Part shown: in pieces, positions 25,435 through 34,123 of the stretch | Layout: each line of letters starts with the position of its first letter | Numbering within the stretch: the stretch's first letter is position 1 | NCBI RefSeq assembly: GCF_900108315.1 | Contig: NZ_FNVB01000002.1 | Location: 186,001 to 250,000, forward strand | DNA: 64,000 nucleotides | Direction: 5' to 3' | Source of the DNA: Saccharopolyspora kobensis | GTDB lineage: Bacteria; Actinomycetota; Actinomycetes; Mycobacteriales; Pseudonocardiaceae | Program-made: the position numbers and the translations under genes | Notes under the pieces: model-generated | What the model saw: only the letters and a program-made list of their open reading frames with translations | Databases searched by the model: none | Told to the model about the DNA's origin: nothing

Positions 25435-28128
25435 ATGGCGGACACCCCGGCTCGGCTGCGCGTGGGGTTGCTCGGGCCGCTGGAGGTCGTCTCGGGCGGG
25501 GTCGCCGTCCGGATCGGCGGGAAGCGGTTGCGCGCCGTCGTGAGCAGGCTCGCGCTGGAGGCCGGGCGGCAGGTTCCGGTGCCCGCGCTGGTGGAGGCGC
25601 TGTGGCCCGAGCAGGAGCTGGACGATCCGCAGCACGCGCTGCACTCGCTCATGACCCGGCTGCGGCGGGCACTGCCGGACAAATCCGTGCTGCGGTCGGC
25701 GGATTCCGGGTACTGGCTGGACATCGAGCCGGACGGCGTGGACGTGCTGCGCTTCGAGCGGCTGGCGGCGGAAGGCCGCCGCGCGCTCGGCCGGGATGAG
25801 CCGTCGGTGGCCGCTGAACTGTTGCGGGACGCGCTGGGTCTGTGGCGGGGCGAAGCGCTGACCGACGCAGGAGACGCGCCGTACGCCGTCGCTGCCGCGG
25901 TTCGCCTGACCGAGCTGCGGTTGTCGGCGACCGAGGACCGGGCGGCCGCCGAGCTCCAGCTCAACCGGGATCCCGCCGCGCTCGCCGCAGAACTGGCGGA
26001 GCTGGCCGCGCAACACCCGCTGCGCGAGCGGGCCAGTGCGCTGCTGATGCGCGCGCTGCACGCCGACGGCCGGAGCGCTGCCGCGTTGCGCCACTTCGAT
26101 TCCGTTCGCCGGAACGTGATCGAGGAACTCGGCACCGAGCCCGGCCCCGAACTGGCGGCGGCGCACTTGACGGTGCTGCGCGGCGAACCGGCGAAGCGCC
26201 GCAGCAGCAATCTCCGGGCCGCGGTGACCAGCTTCGTCGGGCGGGAGCGGGAATGCGCGCAGATCCGTGAGCAGCTGGCCGGGGCGCGGCTCGTGACGCT
26301 GGTCGGCGCGGGCGGTTCGGGCAAGACCCGGCTGGCGTCCGCGATCGCCGAGGCGGCCGAAACCGATGCCTGGCTTGTGGAACTCGCACCGGTCACCGAC
26401 CCGGCCGCGGTTCCGCTTGCGATCGTCGAGGCGCTCGGCCTGCGCGGAACCCGGCCCGCGATGGACCGGATCGTCGAAGGGCTCACCGCGACCGAGGCGC
26501 TGCTGGTGCTCGACAACTGCGAGCACCTGGTGGAGGCGGTCGCCGCCTGCGCCGCCGAGCTGCTCGGCCGCTGCCCGCGCCTGCGGGTGCTGACCACCAG
26601 CCGCGAAGCGCTCGGCATCGACGGCGAGGTGCTGTTCGCAGTCCAGCCGCTCGACCTGCCCGCCGCCGACGCCCCGGCCGACGTGGACTGCCCGTCGGTG
26701 CGGCTGTTCGCCGACCGGGCCAGGGCTGCGCGCTGGGACTTCGCGGTCACCGCGGAGAATTCGGCGGCCGTGGCCGAGATCTGCCGCAGGCTGGACGGGC
26801 TGCCGCTGGCCATCGAGCTGGCCGCTGCCCGGCTGCGCACGCTGACGGTCGAGCAGCTCGCCGCGCGGCTGGACGACCGCTTCCGGCTGCTGACCGGCGG
26901 CAGCCGCACCGCTCTCCCCCGCCACCGCACGTTGCGCGCGGTGGTGGACGCGAGCTGGGAGCTGCTCACCGCCGAAGAAGCTCGCTGCGCGCAGTGGCTC
27001 GCGGTGTTCAGCGGCGGCTTCACGCTGGAGGCCGCCGAAGCGGTGTGCGGTGTCGAACCGCTGACCGCGCTGGTCGAGAAATCCTTGGTGCAGCGGGTCG
27101 GCGAGCGCTACCGGATGCTGGAGACGATCCGCGAGTACTGCCTCGAACGACTCTCGGCGTCCGGCGAATCGCCCGCCGCCCGGACCGCGCACGCCCGCTA
27201 CCTTTGCGAATTCGCCGAGTCGCAGGAGGCGTCGAGCCGCGACGAGCGGCAACCCGCCTGGCTGCGGCGGATCGGCGCGGAGCACACCAACCTGCTGGAC
27301 GCGCTGCGGTTCGCGCTCGACGAAGACCGGGACCTGGCGATCCGGCTGGCCGCCCAACTGGGTCCGCTGTGGACCTGCCGTGGCATGCACGCCGAAGCCG
27401 CTGAGCGGCTGCGCTTCGCGGTCGGCACCGCGTCCGGGGCGGTCTGGTACCTGCTCAACGCCGTGCTCGCCGGCAACGCCGACCGCGCCCGTTTCGACCC
27501 GACTGCACTCCAGCGCGCACCGCAGCACCCGGTCGGTGCACTGCTGGACGCTGCGCTGGCACTGGCCACCGACCGCGCGGAAGCCGCGGCACCGCTGTCG
27601 CACCAGGACGAGTGGACGCAGGCGATGGCGCACCTGCTCCGCGCCTTCCACCACGCCAACAACGGCGGGCTGGACGCGATGCGCCCGGCACTGGTGAGCG
27701 CGGCGGAGGCGTTCCGCCGCTGCGGTGAGCTCTGGGCCCGCTCCACCGCGCTGTCCTCGCTCGGCTACGCGGAACTGGCGCTCGGCGATCTAGACCGCGC
27801 CGAGGCCGCGCTGGTGGAGTCGATCCGGTTGCGACGCGAGCTCGATCCCGCACAACCCGCTGTGCTGGAAGGAGTTTGGCTGGCCCAGGTCCTGCACCGG
27901 AAGGGAGCGGTGGCCGAGGCGCGAGCACGACTGCACGAGCTGCTCGGAACCCACCCGACCGCCGCGGTGCACGCCCGGCTGGCGCTCGGCGATCTGGCGC
28001 GCCACGACGGGGACTTCGCGGCAGCGGCGGACTTCTACCGGTCGATCGGCATCCCGAAGCACGAACCGCTCCGCGCATGCTCGACTGCGCGCTCGGCAAC
28101 CTGTCGGTGTCAACAGGCGACCTGCTGA
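25435..28128 (+). CDS. SARP/AfsR-type regulator (BTAD, NB-ARC, TPR); 3' frameshift likely
   Basis: An 897-residue intracellular regulator as read. Residues 1-95 form the OmpR-like winged helix (LRVGLLGPLEVVSGG, ALWPEQELDDPQHALHSLMTRLRRAL). Residues about 100-245 are the BTAD all-helical domain ending EELGTEPGPELAAAH. The NB-ARC ATPase has P-loop LVGAGGSGKTRLA, Walker B ALLVLDNCEHLV and TTSREALGIDG. The rest is helical/TPR-like. The reading frame ends abruptly as RACSTARSATCRCQQATC, while the adjacent frame from 28077 continues a sensible helical sequence to 28436, so a one-base loss near 28070 is likely. SARP proteins activate secondary-metabolite or developmental genes; no cluster is adjacent here. 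Confidence 0.88.
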   Translation: MADTPARLRVGLLGPLEVVSGGVAVRIGGKRLRAVVSRLALEAGRQVPVPALVEALWPEQELDDPQHALHSLMTRLRRALPDKSVLRSADSGYWLDIEPDGVDVLRFERLAAEGRRALGRDEPSVAAELLRDALGLWRGEALTDAGDAPYAVAAAVRLTELRLSATEDRAAAELQLNRDPAALAAELAELAAQHPLRERASALLMRALHADGRSAAALRHFDSVRRNVIEELGTEPGPELAAAHLTVLRGEPAKRRSSNLRAAVTSFVGRERECAQIREQLAGARLVTLVGAGGSGKTRLASAIAEAAETDAWLVELAPVTDPAAVPLAIVEALGLRGTRPAMDRIVEGLTATEALLVLDNCEHLVEAVAACAAELLGRCPRLRVLTTSREALGIDGEVLFAVQPLDLPAADAPADVDCPSVRLFADRARAARWDFAVTAENSAAVAEICRRLDGLPLAIELAAARLRTLTVEQLAARLDDRFRLLTGGSRTALPRHRTLRAVVDASWELLTAEEARCAQWLAVFSGGFTLEAAEAVCGVEPLTALVEKSLVQRVGERYRMLETIREYCLERLSASGESPAARTAHARYLCEFAESQEASSRDERQPAWLRRIGAEHTNLLDALRFALDEDRDLAIRLAAQLGPLWTCRGMHAEAAERLRFAVGTASGAVWYLLNAVLAGNADRARFDPTALQRAPQHPVGALLDAALALATDRAEAAAPLSHQDEWTQAMAHLLRAFHHANNGGLDAMRPALVSAAEAFRRCGELWARSTALSSLGYAELALGDLDRAEAALVESIRLRRELDPAQPAVLEGVWLAQVLHRKGAVAEARARLHELLGTHPTAAVHARLALGDLARHDGDFAAAADFYRSIGIPKHEPLRACSTARSATCRCQQATC

Positions 28129-28436
28129 CGGCGCGCGCTCAGCTCGCCGAAGCCTTCACGACGGCTTCAGCGACGCTGGACATGCCGCTGGTGGCGACGG
28201 TCGCCGTCGCGGTAGCCCGCCTGCGCCACCACGAGGGCGCAAGCGCCGCAGAAGTCCTCGGCGCCGCTGAGGCCCTCCGCGGTGCTCCGGACCCCACCGA
28301 TCCCGACACGCGATCCCTGCGCGCAGCGCTGAGCGACGAATCCGCCTACGCCCGGGGCCGCGCGCTCGGCAGGGCCGAGGCACTCACTCTCGTCGAAGCG
28401 AACATCAACTGCCGTGCGCGATTCGGGGCGTCATGA
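28077..28436 (+). pseudogene. Displaced C-terminal segment of the SARP regulator
   Basis: About 119 residues starting at MLDCALGNLSVSTGDLLTAR and ending EANINCRARFGAS read on in the frame one base back from the SARP gene. The composition (alternating Ala/Leu helices, GRALGRAEAL near the end) is that of the TPR-rich tail of AfsR-like ATPases. It overlaps the end of the SARP ORF by 52 bp. Read together they give a regulator of about 1000 residues. It could be a true mutation, a sequencing error, or (less likely) a coupled second protein starting at ATG 28077. Confidence 0.65.
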
Positions 28437-28572
28437 CGAAGGCGCTGCCCTGCTGCTGTCCGGCATCTTTGCTCGCCGGAGCGGCGCACGTGGTGACCAT
28501 GCCTCGGCGCGCCCTGGTCCGACCAGTCGCCGGCCGGGCTCGCGCCGAGCCAAGAGCCCGTCTTCTCGGAAT

Positions 28573-28599
28573 CCCCGGCCGTTGACCGACCGGGGATCT
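28573..28599. terminator. Terminator hairpin between SARP and MscS-like genes
   Basis: ATCCCCGG and CCGGGGAT form a perfect 8-bp stem with an 11-nt loop between two convergent genes. Confidence 0.55.
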
Positions 28600-28604
28600 A
28601 GCGA

Positions 28605-29399
28605 TCAAATGTCGGTTGTTGACGCTGGTCTGGGTGTGTCGGCTTGGGTGCCGGCGGGTGTGGTGCTCCAGCCCGTGTCGCCGGACGGGGCCGCCGTGCG
28701 TTCCCGTTCGGCTTCGACCTGCTGATCCCGCTGCGCCTTTCGGTAGCCGGTGCGGAGCATCTCCGCGGCGATCTCCCGGCCACCGAGGCCGAAGGCCAGC
28801 GCGAGCCCGAGAGCGAGCGCACCGAGCATGGCCGTGTAGGTGATCATCACGATCTCCGGCGCGATGCCGAGTTGCGTGAGCACCATGAACACGGCGATGC
28901 CCATGACCAGGGCCGGGCCTGCCGCGGCGACCACTCTGCCGGTTGGGGTCTGCCCCATGGTGCGGCGCGCGAGTCCGCCGACCGCGCCCGCCAGGAGACC
29001 GGCGACCACGACGATGGCGATAGCGGCGATCACGTTCGGCAGGTAGGCGAGGACCTGGTTCATGAACGTCGTCACGGATGCAATCCCCAGCGCCCCGATC
29101 GCGGTCACCAGGGAGAAGATGAAGACCAGCCAGAACACCACCCGACCGGTCAGCCGGGAGACCGTCAGCCCGCTGCCGCCCCGCTCGAGCCAGCCGCCGA
29201 CCTGCGTGTCCTGCATCCTCCGGTCGACCCCGGACTTTTGCAGCAGCTTCGCGACTCCCTTCTGCAACAGCTTCCCGACGATGTAGCCGATCAGCAGGAT
29301 CACCAGCGCGCCGATCAGAACCGGGATGAATTGGATGAGAGTCTGCAAACCGCTGAGCAGAGTCTGGACGATTCCTCCTGGTGCTTGGGCGAGAGACAT
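28605..29399 (-). CDS. MscS-like TM-helix-repeat membrane protein (CmpX type)
   Basis: A 264-residue membrane protein with five hydrophobic helices: IQFIPVLIGALVILLIGYIVG, VVFWLVFIFSLVTAIGALG, VIAAIAIVVVAGLLAGAVGG, VVAAAGPALVMGIAVFMVL and ITYTAMLGALALGLALAFGLGG. The GYIVGKLLQKGVAKLLQKSGVD repeat and the C-terminal GLGGREIAAEML match conserved TM-helix proteins related to small mechanosensitive channels (CmpX). The tail from about residue 215 is hydrophilic and rich in Ser, Thr and Pro. Probable role in osmotic or membrane-tension responses. The gene stands alone, convergent with the SARP gene. Confidence 0.82.
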   Translation of the reverse strand: MSLAQAPGGIVQTLLSGLQTLIQFIPVLIGALVILLIGYIVGKLLQKGVAKLLQKSGVDRRMQDTQVGGWLERGGSGLTVSRLTGRVVFWLVFIFSLVTAIGALGIASVTTFMNQVLAYLPNVIAAIAIVVVAGLLAGAVGGLARRTMGQTPTGRVVAAAGPALVMGIAVFMVLTQLGIAPEIVMITYTAMLGALALGLALAFGLGGREIAAEMLRTGYRKAQRDQQVEAERERTAAPSGDTGWSTTPAGTQADTPRPASTTDI

Positions 29400-29895
29400 G
29401 CCTACCCCCTTCCCTCGGTTCCGTCCCAGGCTCCCCCGATTAGGGATCGGCCAAACGGGACCGTCTGAGCTGGGAAGGAGGCAGCCGTCGGGATCACGAC
29501 CCCTCGCCTGCGACGTGGTGCCTCGGAGAACGATCCTTTCGCCGCTCGCTGCGCGTTGCTGGTTCGCGGCCTGCTGGCGGCCTTCGCGCTCGTTGATCTC
29601 CCGACCGGCTTCGGCAGGACGGTCGGCAACCTAGGGGCGGGCGGCGGTGATGGCCTCGGCGGGATCCGAGAGCCGCACGACGGTGAAGGCGCGAAGCGCG
29701 TTGTCCATCTCGCCATGTCGGCGGACATTTTCCCACACCCGGTGCGGTACGTGGACAGTTGTGCTGGCGGCGCTTGCTTCCGTCCGGGCAGGTGCCGGAG
29801 TGCGGGCGGCTGGTCGTCTTCTTCCCGCACCCCAGCACACCATTGCCCGCATACGCGGTAAGGGGACGGCAACCTTCGGGCTCCCGATCCGCCGC
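29400..29895. other. Intergenic region with possible ORF remnant
   Basis: A 496-bp gap between two minus-strand genes. The MscS-like gene promoter should lie in its first part. On the minus strand a short frame ending at 29631 carries HRVWENVRRHGEMDNALRAF and then TVVRLSDPAEAITAARP. That has gene-like composition but no convincing start, so it may be the tail of a decayed gene. No RNA gene or strong hairpin was recognised. Confidence 0.35.
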
Positions 29896-30729
29896 TCAGG
29901 GCCGCCAGACCGCCGAGACCACCCAGCCCGGCACGCTGCCCCGGACACCGCGCGGCCCTTCCAGCGGTCGCAGCGCGGCCGCGACCGCCTCTCGCGCCTT
30001 GCCGACCGCGCCGCCGTCGGCGTCGCGCAACCAGAAGCGGACCGGGCCCATGCCGAAGACGAAGTCCACCGCGTCGTCGGCATCGCTGCCGAGCACGAAG
30101 TCCGAGGCGGCCTCCCGCAGCACCACGTCGTGGAACCCGGCCGCCACCAGCACCTCCCGGATCCGGTCGCCGTCGGTGAAGTTCACCGGCCCCGGCGCGG
30201 TGTCCTCGGCGGGATCCGGCAGCGGAACGTGCGCACCCATCGCCGCCCAGACCACGTCCAGCACGTTCTCGCCGTCACGCCCGCAGCCGAAGACCAGGCG
30301 GCCGCCTGGCTTGAGCGCGCCGCCGATGTTGCCGAAAGCGGCTACCGGATCGGCGAAGTACATGATCCCGCCCCGGCTGATGGCCACGTCGAAGTGCGCG
30401 GTCGGCAAGGCGTGCACCTGCGCATCGCCCTGCTCGAACGTCACGTTCGCCAGCCCCTCACCGGCCGCCGCGGCCCGCGCGCGCTCCAGCATCGGCGCGG
30501 ACAGGTCCACGCCCAGCACGTGGGCCGCCCGGTGCGCGGCAGTCCGGGTCGTCCTGCCGGTGCCGCAACCGATGTCGAGCACCCGGTGCGCGCGCTCGAT
30601 CGCGGCCACCTCGAACAGGAGCCCGGTGCTGTCGTCGAGCATCCGGTCGTAGCGGTCCCTGTTGTCCGCCCAGTGCTGCCCCTCGTAGCCGTTCCACGCC
30701 TCTGCCTGGTGTTCGTTCACGATCTCCAT
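29896..30729 (-). CDS. Class I SAM-dependent methyltransferase
   Basis: A 277-residue methyltransferase. Motif I is HRVLDIGCGTGRTTRTAA, then LGVDLSAPMLERARA, FEQGDAQVHALP and GGALKPGGRLVFGC, all typical of Methyltransf_25/11. The N-terminus (NEHQAEAWNGYEGQHWADNRDRYDRML) is shared by a group of actinobacterial small-molecule methyltransferases. The ATG at 30729 was chosen as the first in-frame Met that keeps this motif. It lies 55 bp downstream of the NB-ARC membrane protein on the same strand and is probably co-transcribed. The substrate is unknown. Confidence 0.85.
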   Translation of the reverse strand: MEIVNEHQAEAWNGYEGQHWADNRDRYDRMLDDSTGLLFEVAAIERAHRVLDIGCGTGRTTRTAAHRAAHVLGVDLSAPMLERARAAAAGEGLANVTFEQGDAQVHALPTAHFDVAISRGGIMYFADPVAAFGNIGGALKPGGRLVFGCGRDGENVLDVVWAAMGAHVPLPDPAEDTAPGPVNFTDGDRIREVLVAAGFHDVVLREAASDFVLGSDADDAVDFVFGMGPVRFWLRDADGGAVGKAREAVAAALRPLEGPRGVRGSVPGWVVSAVWRP

Positions 30730-30784
30730 GCCGCGCAGGCTGCCGACCCGCGCACACAGCGCGCACACAGCTCGCGCACGAGGC

Positions 30785-32458
30785 TCATCGGCGCAGCAGT
30801 GCCAGCGTCGCACCCGCCGAAGCCGCGGCCAGAACCGCTTGAGCCACTGCGAACACCGTCCAGGCCGCGAATTCCACGCCAGTCGCCCAGTAACCACCAC
30901 CTAGGTAGGTGAACTGGGTGCCGAGCAGCAGAGAACTCAGGATGAGCAGGACTTCGGGGCCGTGGTAGGCCACGACGACCGCTCCGGCGAGGCTCCGCTC
31001 CTCCCGGTCGCTCACCTCGGTCAGCGCCACCGCAGCGCACAGGCCGCCGATGGACACCACCGGTAGGAGTGCTCCCAGCGCGCCCAGTCCGGCGATGACG
31101 GTCGTGCTGCCGTACTCCAGCGGAAGTCCGGCGAACAGCAGCACGAACTGCACCGCCACCGCACCCAGCACCACGTAGGCCAGCGGCCGACCGCTGGGCC
31201 GCACGAGCCGCCTCCGGCGGAACACCCGGCGCAGCGGGGCCAGGCGCGATGCCAGCGCAGCGGTGAAGGCGATGACCGCGAAGAAGTACAACCACGCCCA
31301 GACCGTCGCTGCCCCGTGCAGCGAGGTAAGCGAATCCACCGCGAAGAAGACCGCGGTTCCGACGACCAGGCCCGCACCGGTCGCCCCGCGAGCGCCGTCG
31401 CGCTCCAACCACACCAGACCCACCAGCAGCAGGGCGAACCTGATCAGCAGGTAGCCGAGCCCGAAGAAGCTCGACGCGGCGATCACGTCGGTGTAGGTGA
31501 TCACGGTGGTGACCGAGGCAGCGACGGCCGCCGCGTACAGGGCGTTCCGGTTGCCCAACCAGCCCAGCCCGGCGACGCGGTCCTTCCAGGCCGGTGGCGT
31601 CGCCGACCGCCGCGCGGACCAGTCGAGCACCGACGCCATCCGCTCCGACCAGCTCCCGACACCCGGCGGGGCGAGGACTTCACCGAGTTCCCGCGCCAGC
31701 ACGGCGATCGGTGTGCCGGCGGCGTGCGCGGCAACGGTGCTCAACGCCTGCGGCGATCCCGCGCACAGCGCGATCACCTCGTCCACCGCTCGCGGTTCGC
31801 CGGCCAGCTGCTCCTCGCCGAGAGCGCGTGCGAGCAGTTCGCGGGACTCCGCTGCGCCGAGCGCGTCCAGCGGGAGCGACCGAGCGCCGTCGGCGATCAG
31901 GCCGGTCAACTGGTTCCGGCTGGTCACCACGACGAACGCGGTGGTGCCTCCGGGCAGCAGCGGGCGGACCTGCGCCAGATCGCGGGCGTCGTCGAGCACC
32001 ACCAGCACCCGCTTCTTCGCCAGCAGGGTGCGGTACCGCCCGGCCACGTCGGCCGGAATCCGCGTTTCGCCCATCGCCTCCAGGAAGCTCCGCAGCACCT
32101 CGGTCGGGCTCACCGGCCAGTCCCCGGCATCCGAACCGCGCAGGTTCACGTACAGCTGCCCGTCCGGGAAGTCCTGGGCGGCCTGGTTCGCCCAGTGCAC
32201 GGCCAAGGCCGTCTTGCCGACGCCGGGCGCTCCCGAGATCACCGCCACCCGAGCGGAATCGCCCACCATGGCGTGCAGCGCCGCGAGTTCGTCGGCCTGC
32301 CCGGCGAAAGTAGCGATGTCCGGCGGCAGTTGCCCCGGCGCCAACCGCTCCCCTGCCTGCGTGTTGAAGTGGATGCCTCCGTGGACCGCGCCGACCTGCG
32401 CCACCGGGCCGTTGACGGTACCGCTCTGCTCGTTGCGGGTCCCGGATTCCTCGACCAT
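30785..32458 (-). CDS. NB-ARC (STAND) ATPase with RHIM-like N-terminus and polytopic membrane C-terminus
   Basis: A 557-residue protein with three parts. Residues about 16-36 read NGPVAQVGAVHGGIHFNTQ, with a Q-V-G core between hydrophobic residues and glycines, as in RHIM-like amyloid signalling motifs of bacterial NLR proteins. Residues 45-280 form an NB-ARC domain: FAGQADELAAL, P-loop SGAPGVGKTALAVHWA (76-90), Walker B RVLVVLDDARD (150-160), VVVTSRNQLTG (177-186) and LCAGSPQALS. The usual TPR or WD40 sensor is absent; instead about eight hydrophobic helices fill residues about 300-557. Starts at 32458 and 32479 are possible; 32458 follows GGGGGCGG. Divergent from the FGGY kinase, upstream of the methyltransferase. 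The role is unknown; membrane signalling or a defence-like receptor is inference. Confidence 0.8.
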   Translation of the reverse strand: MVEESGTRNEQSGTVNGPVAQVGAVHGGIHFNTQAGERLAPGQLPPDIATFAGQADELAALHAMVGDSARVAVISGAPGVGKTALAVHWANQAAQDFPDGQLYVNLRGSDAGDWPVSPTEVLRSFLEAMGETRIPADVAGRYRTLLAKKRVLVVLDDARDLAQVRPLLPGGTTAFVVVTSRNQLTGLIADGARSLPLDALGAAESRELLARALGEEQLAGEPRAVDEVIALCAGSPQALSTVAAHAAGTPIAVLARELGEVLAPPGVGSWSERMASVLDWSARRSATPPAWKDRVAGLGWLGNRNALYAAAVAASVTTVITYTDVIAASSFFGLGYLLIRFALLLVGLVWLERDGARGATGAGLVVGTAVFFAVDSLTSLHGAATVWAWLYFFAVIAFTAALASRLAPLRRVFRRRRLVRPSGRPLAYVVLGAVAVQFVLLFAGLPLEYGSTTVIAGLGALGALLPVVSIGGLCAAVALTEVSDREERSLAGAVVVAYHGPEVLLILSSLLLGTQFTYLGGGYWATGVEFAAWTVFAVAQAVLAAASAGATLALLRR

Positions 32459-32646
32459 GCCGCCCCCATCTCCGGGCATGCCTTTTTCGAACGATCCTAG
32501 ATGAAAGTGATTCCACACTCGTCCTGCGCGGCGGTGCCGGTGGCGGAACCTCGGAGGTCGCCCGGACTGCGGGCGCCCCTCCCGGTGCACGACCACCGAC
32601 GTCCGGCGCCGGAAGATCGCTCAGCGGGCGTGGTAGATGTTTGTGC

Positions 32647-34098
32647 ATGGCACGACCAGCGATGATGTTGGGCATCGATGTGGGCACCACCGCCGTGAAG
32701 GTGGCCGCCTTCGAACTGGACGGCACCCTCGTCGCCGCGCACACCGAGGCGTACCCGATCCACCGCCCGCAGCCGGGCTGGGCCGAGCAGGACCCGATGG
32801 ACTGGTGGCGGGGCTGCGCGGCGGGCATCCGGGCCGTCCTCGCCGGGCTGGAGGCGAACGCGGTCCGCTCGATCGGCGTGGTCAGCCAGGTCAACACCCA
32901 CGTCTTCACCGACGACCAGCTGCGCCCGCTGGCCCCGGCGATCATCTGGCAGGACCAGCGCTGCGCCGGAGTTGCCCGGGAACTCGACGACCGGCTGACC
33001 GCGGCGGACAAGAAGCGCATCTGGGGCGGCCCGATCGTGCTGGACGCCTCCTTCGTCGGCTCCCGCGCGGAGTGGTTCGCCCGCACCGAACCCGAGCTGT
33101 GGGCGCGGACGCGGTGGGTGCTGAGCCCCAAGGACTTCGTCATCGCCAAGCTCACCGGGCGGATCGCCACCGACCAGCTCTCCGCCGTCCGCGTCGCAGG
33201 CCCGACCGGCTACCTCCGCGAAGCGGTCGAGCTGGTCGACGGTCTGCTGGGCAAGCTGCCCGAGATCGCCGCTCCCGAACTGGTGCTGGGGCCCGCGACC
33301 GAGCTCGGCGCCGAGGTCGTCGTGGGCACGATGGACGCCTACAGCGCGGTGTTCGGCACTCGCACCACCGAGCCGGGGCGCGGCATGGTGTCGTGCGGAA
33401 CGTCGCTGGTGGTGGCGGGTGCGTCCGCCGAGTCGGTGCCGGTGCCGGAAGTCGTGAGCTTCCCGCCGAAGGACGGGCTCTTCGTGCACGCCGGGCCGAC
33501 GCAGGCGGCCGGTGACGCACTTCGCTGGTGGTGCGGCGTTTCCGGGCTCGACGTCGAGGAGGTGCTGGCCTCGGCGGAAGCGGGTCGGCCGGGCGTGATC
33601 TTCACCCCGCACCTGATGGGCGAGCGCGCACCGCTGTGGGATTCCGAGGTGCGCGGGAGCTTCTTCGGCCTCGATTCGGCGACCACGCGGGCAGATCTGT
33701 CCCGGGCGGTCCTGCAGGGCGTGGCGATGTCGGCGCGGCACGTGCTGGGGCCGGTGGAGCGCGCGTGCGGATTCCCGTTGCCGTCCTTGGCATTCTCCGG
33801 CGGCGGCGCGCGCAGCGACCTGTGGACGCAGATCCACGCCGACGTGCTGCAGCGCCCGGTGGAGCGACTGCGCGTGCACGACAGCGCCGTCCTCGGTGCG
33901 GCCCTGCTGGGAGCCGTGGGCACCGGCACCTACCCGGACATCGCCACAGCGGCGGCGGCAACGGTCGCGGTGGACCGCGTGTTCACGCCCGCTGCCGACG
34001 CCGACCGCCTGAACCCGCTGTTCGAGGCGTACCGCGAGTCCCACGAAGCCCTGCGCGGCATCCACGCGCACCTCACCGCCTGGCGCAGCACGCCGTGA
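32647..34098 (+). CDS. FGGY family carbohydrate kinase (xylulokinase-like)
   Basis: A 483-residue sugar kinase. The N-terminal actin-like phosphate-1 motif is MLGIDVGTTAVKVAAFELDG, followed by the xylulokinase-like QPGWAEQDPMDWWRG, the substrate-loop Asp in MDAYSAVFG, and the C-terminal FGGY adenosine motif LPSLAFSGGGARSDLWTQIHADVLQRPV. It transfers phosphate from ATP to a sugar or polyol such as xylulose. The start is ATG 32647; the upstream TTG at 32641 or the ATG at 32662 cannot be excluded. No isomerase or sugar transporter is adjacent, so the substrate is open. It is divergent from the NB-ARC gene and convergent with a cyclophilin gene. Confidence 0.9.
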   Translation: MARPAMMLGIDVGTTAVKVAAFELDGTLVAAHTEAYPIHRPQPGWAEQDPMDWWRGCAAGIRAVLAGLEANAVRSIGVVSQVNTHVFTDDQLRPLAPAIIWQDQRCAGVARELDDRLTAADKKRIWGGPIVLDASFVGSRAEWFARTEPELWARTRWVLSPKDFVIAKLTGRIATDQLSAVRVAGPTGYLREAVELVDGLLGKLPEIAAPELVLGPATELGAEVVVGTMDAYSAVFGTRTTEPGRGMVSCGTSLVVAGASAESVPVPEVVSFPPKDGLFVHAGPTQAAGDALRWWCGVSGLDVEEVLASAEAGRPGVIFTPHLMGERAPLWDSEVRGSFFGLDSATTRADLSRAVLQGVAMSARHVLGPVERACGFPLPSLAFSGGGARSDLWTQIHADVLQRPVERLRVHDSAVLGAALLGAVGTGTYPDIATAAAATVAVDRVFTPAADADRLNPLFEAYRESHEALRGIHAHLTAWRSTP

Positions 34099-34113
34099 AC
34101 GCGTGCTGCGCCA
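34081..34113. terminator. Terminator hairpin spanning the kinase stop codon
   Basis: TGGCGCAGCACGC (34081-34093) and GCGTGCTGCGCCA (34101-34113) form a perfect 13-bp stem whose 7-nt loop contains the TGA stop of the FGGY kinase. It lies between convergent genes and could end transcription of both. Confidence 0.65.
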
Positions 34114-34123
34114 GCTGCGGGCG

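Noticed and set aside
24370-27654. Long minus-strand open frame (1094 codons) antisense to the SARP gene
   Set aside because: Low-complexity Arg/Gln/Gly sequence with no motif; the plus strand holds clear BTAD and NB-ARC domains.
25435-28436. SARP regulator as marker of a biosynthetic gene cluster
   Set aside because: No polyketide, peptide, terpene or other biosynthetic genes flank it; neighbours are an IclR-controlled catabolic unit and an MscS-like protein.
29494-29838. Cys-containing minus-strand ORF (114 codons) in the 29.4-29.9 kb gap
   Set aside because: After a short start it becomes Arg/Pro/Ser-rich noise, and there is no ribosome site; the overlapping frame ending at 29631 looks more gene-like but also lacks a start.
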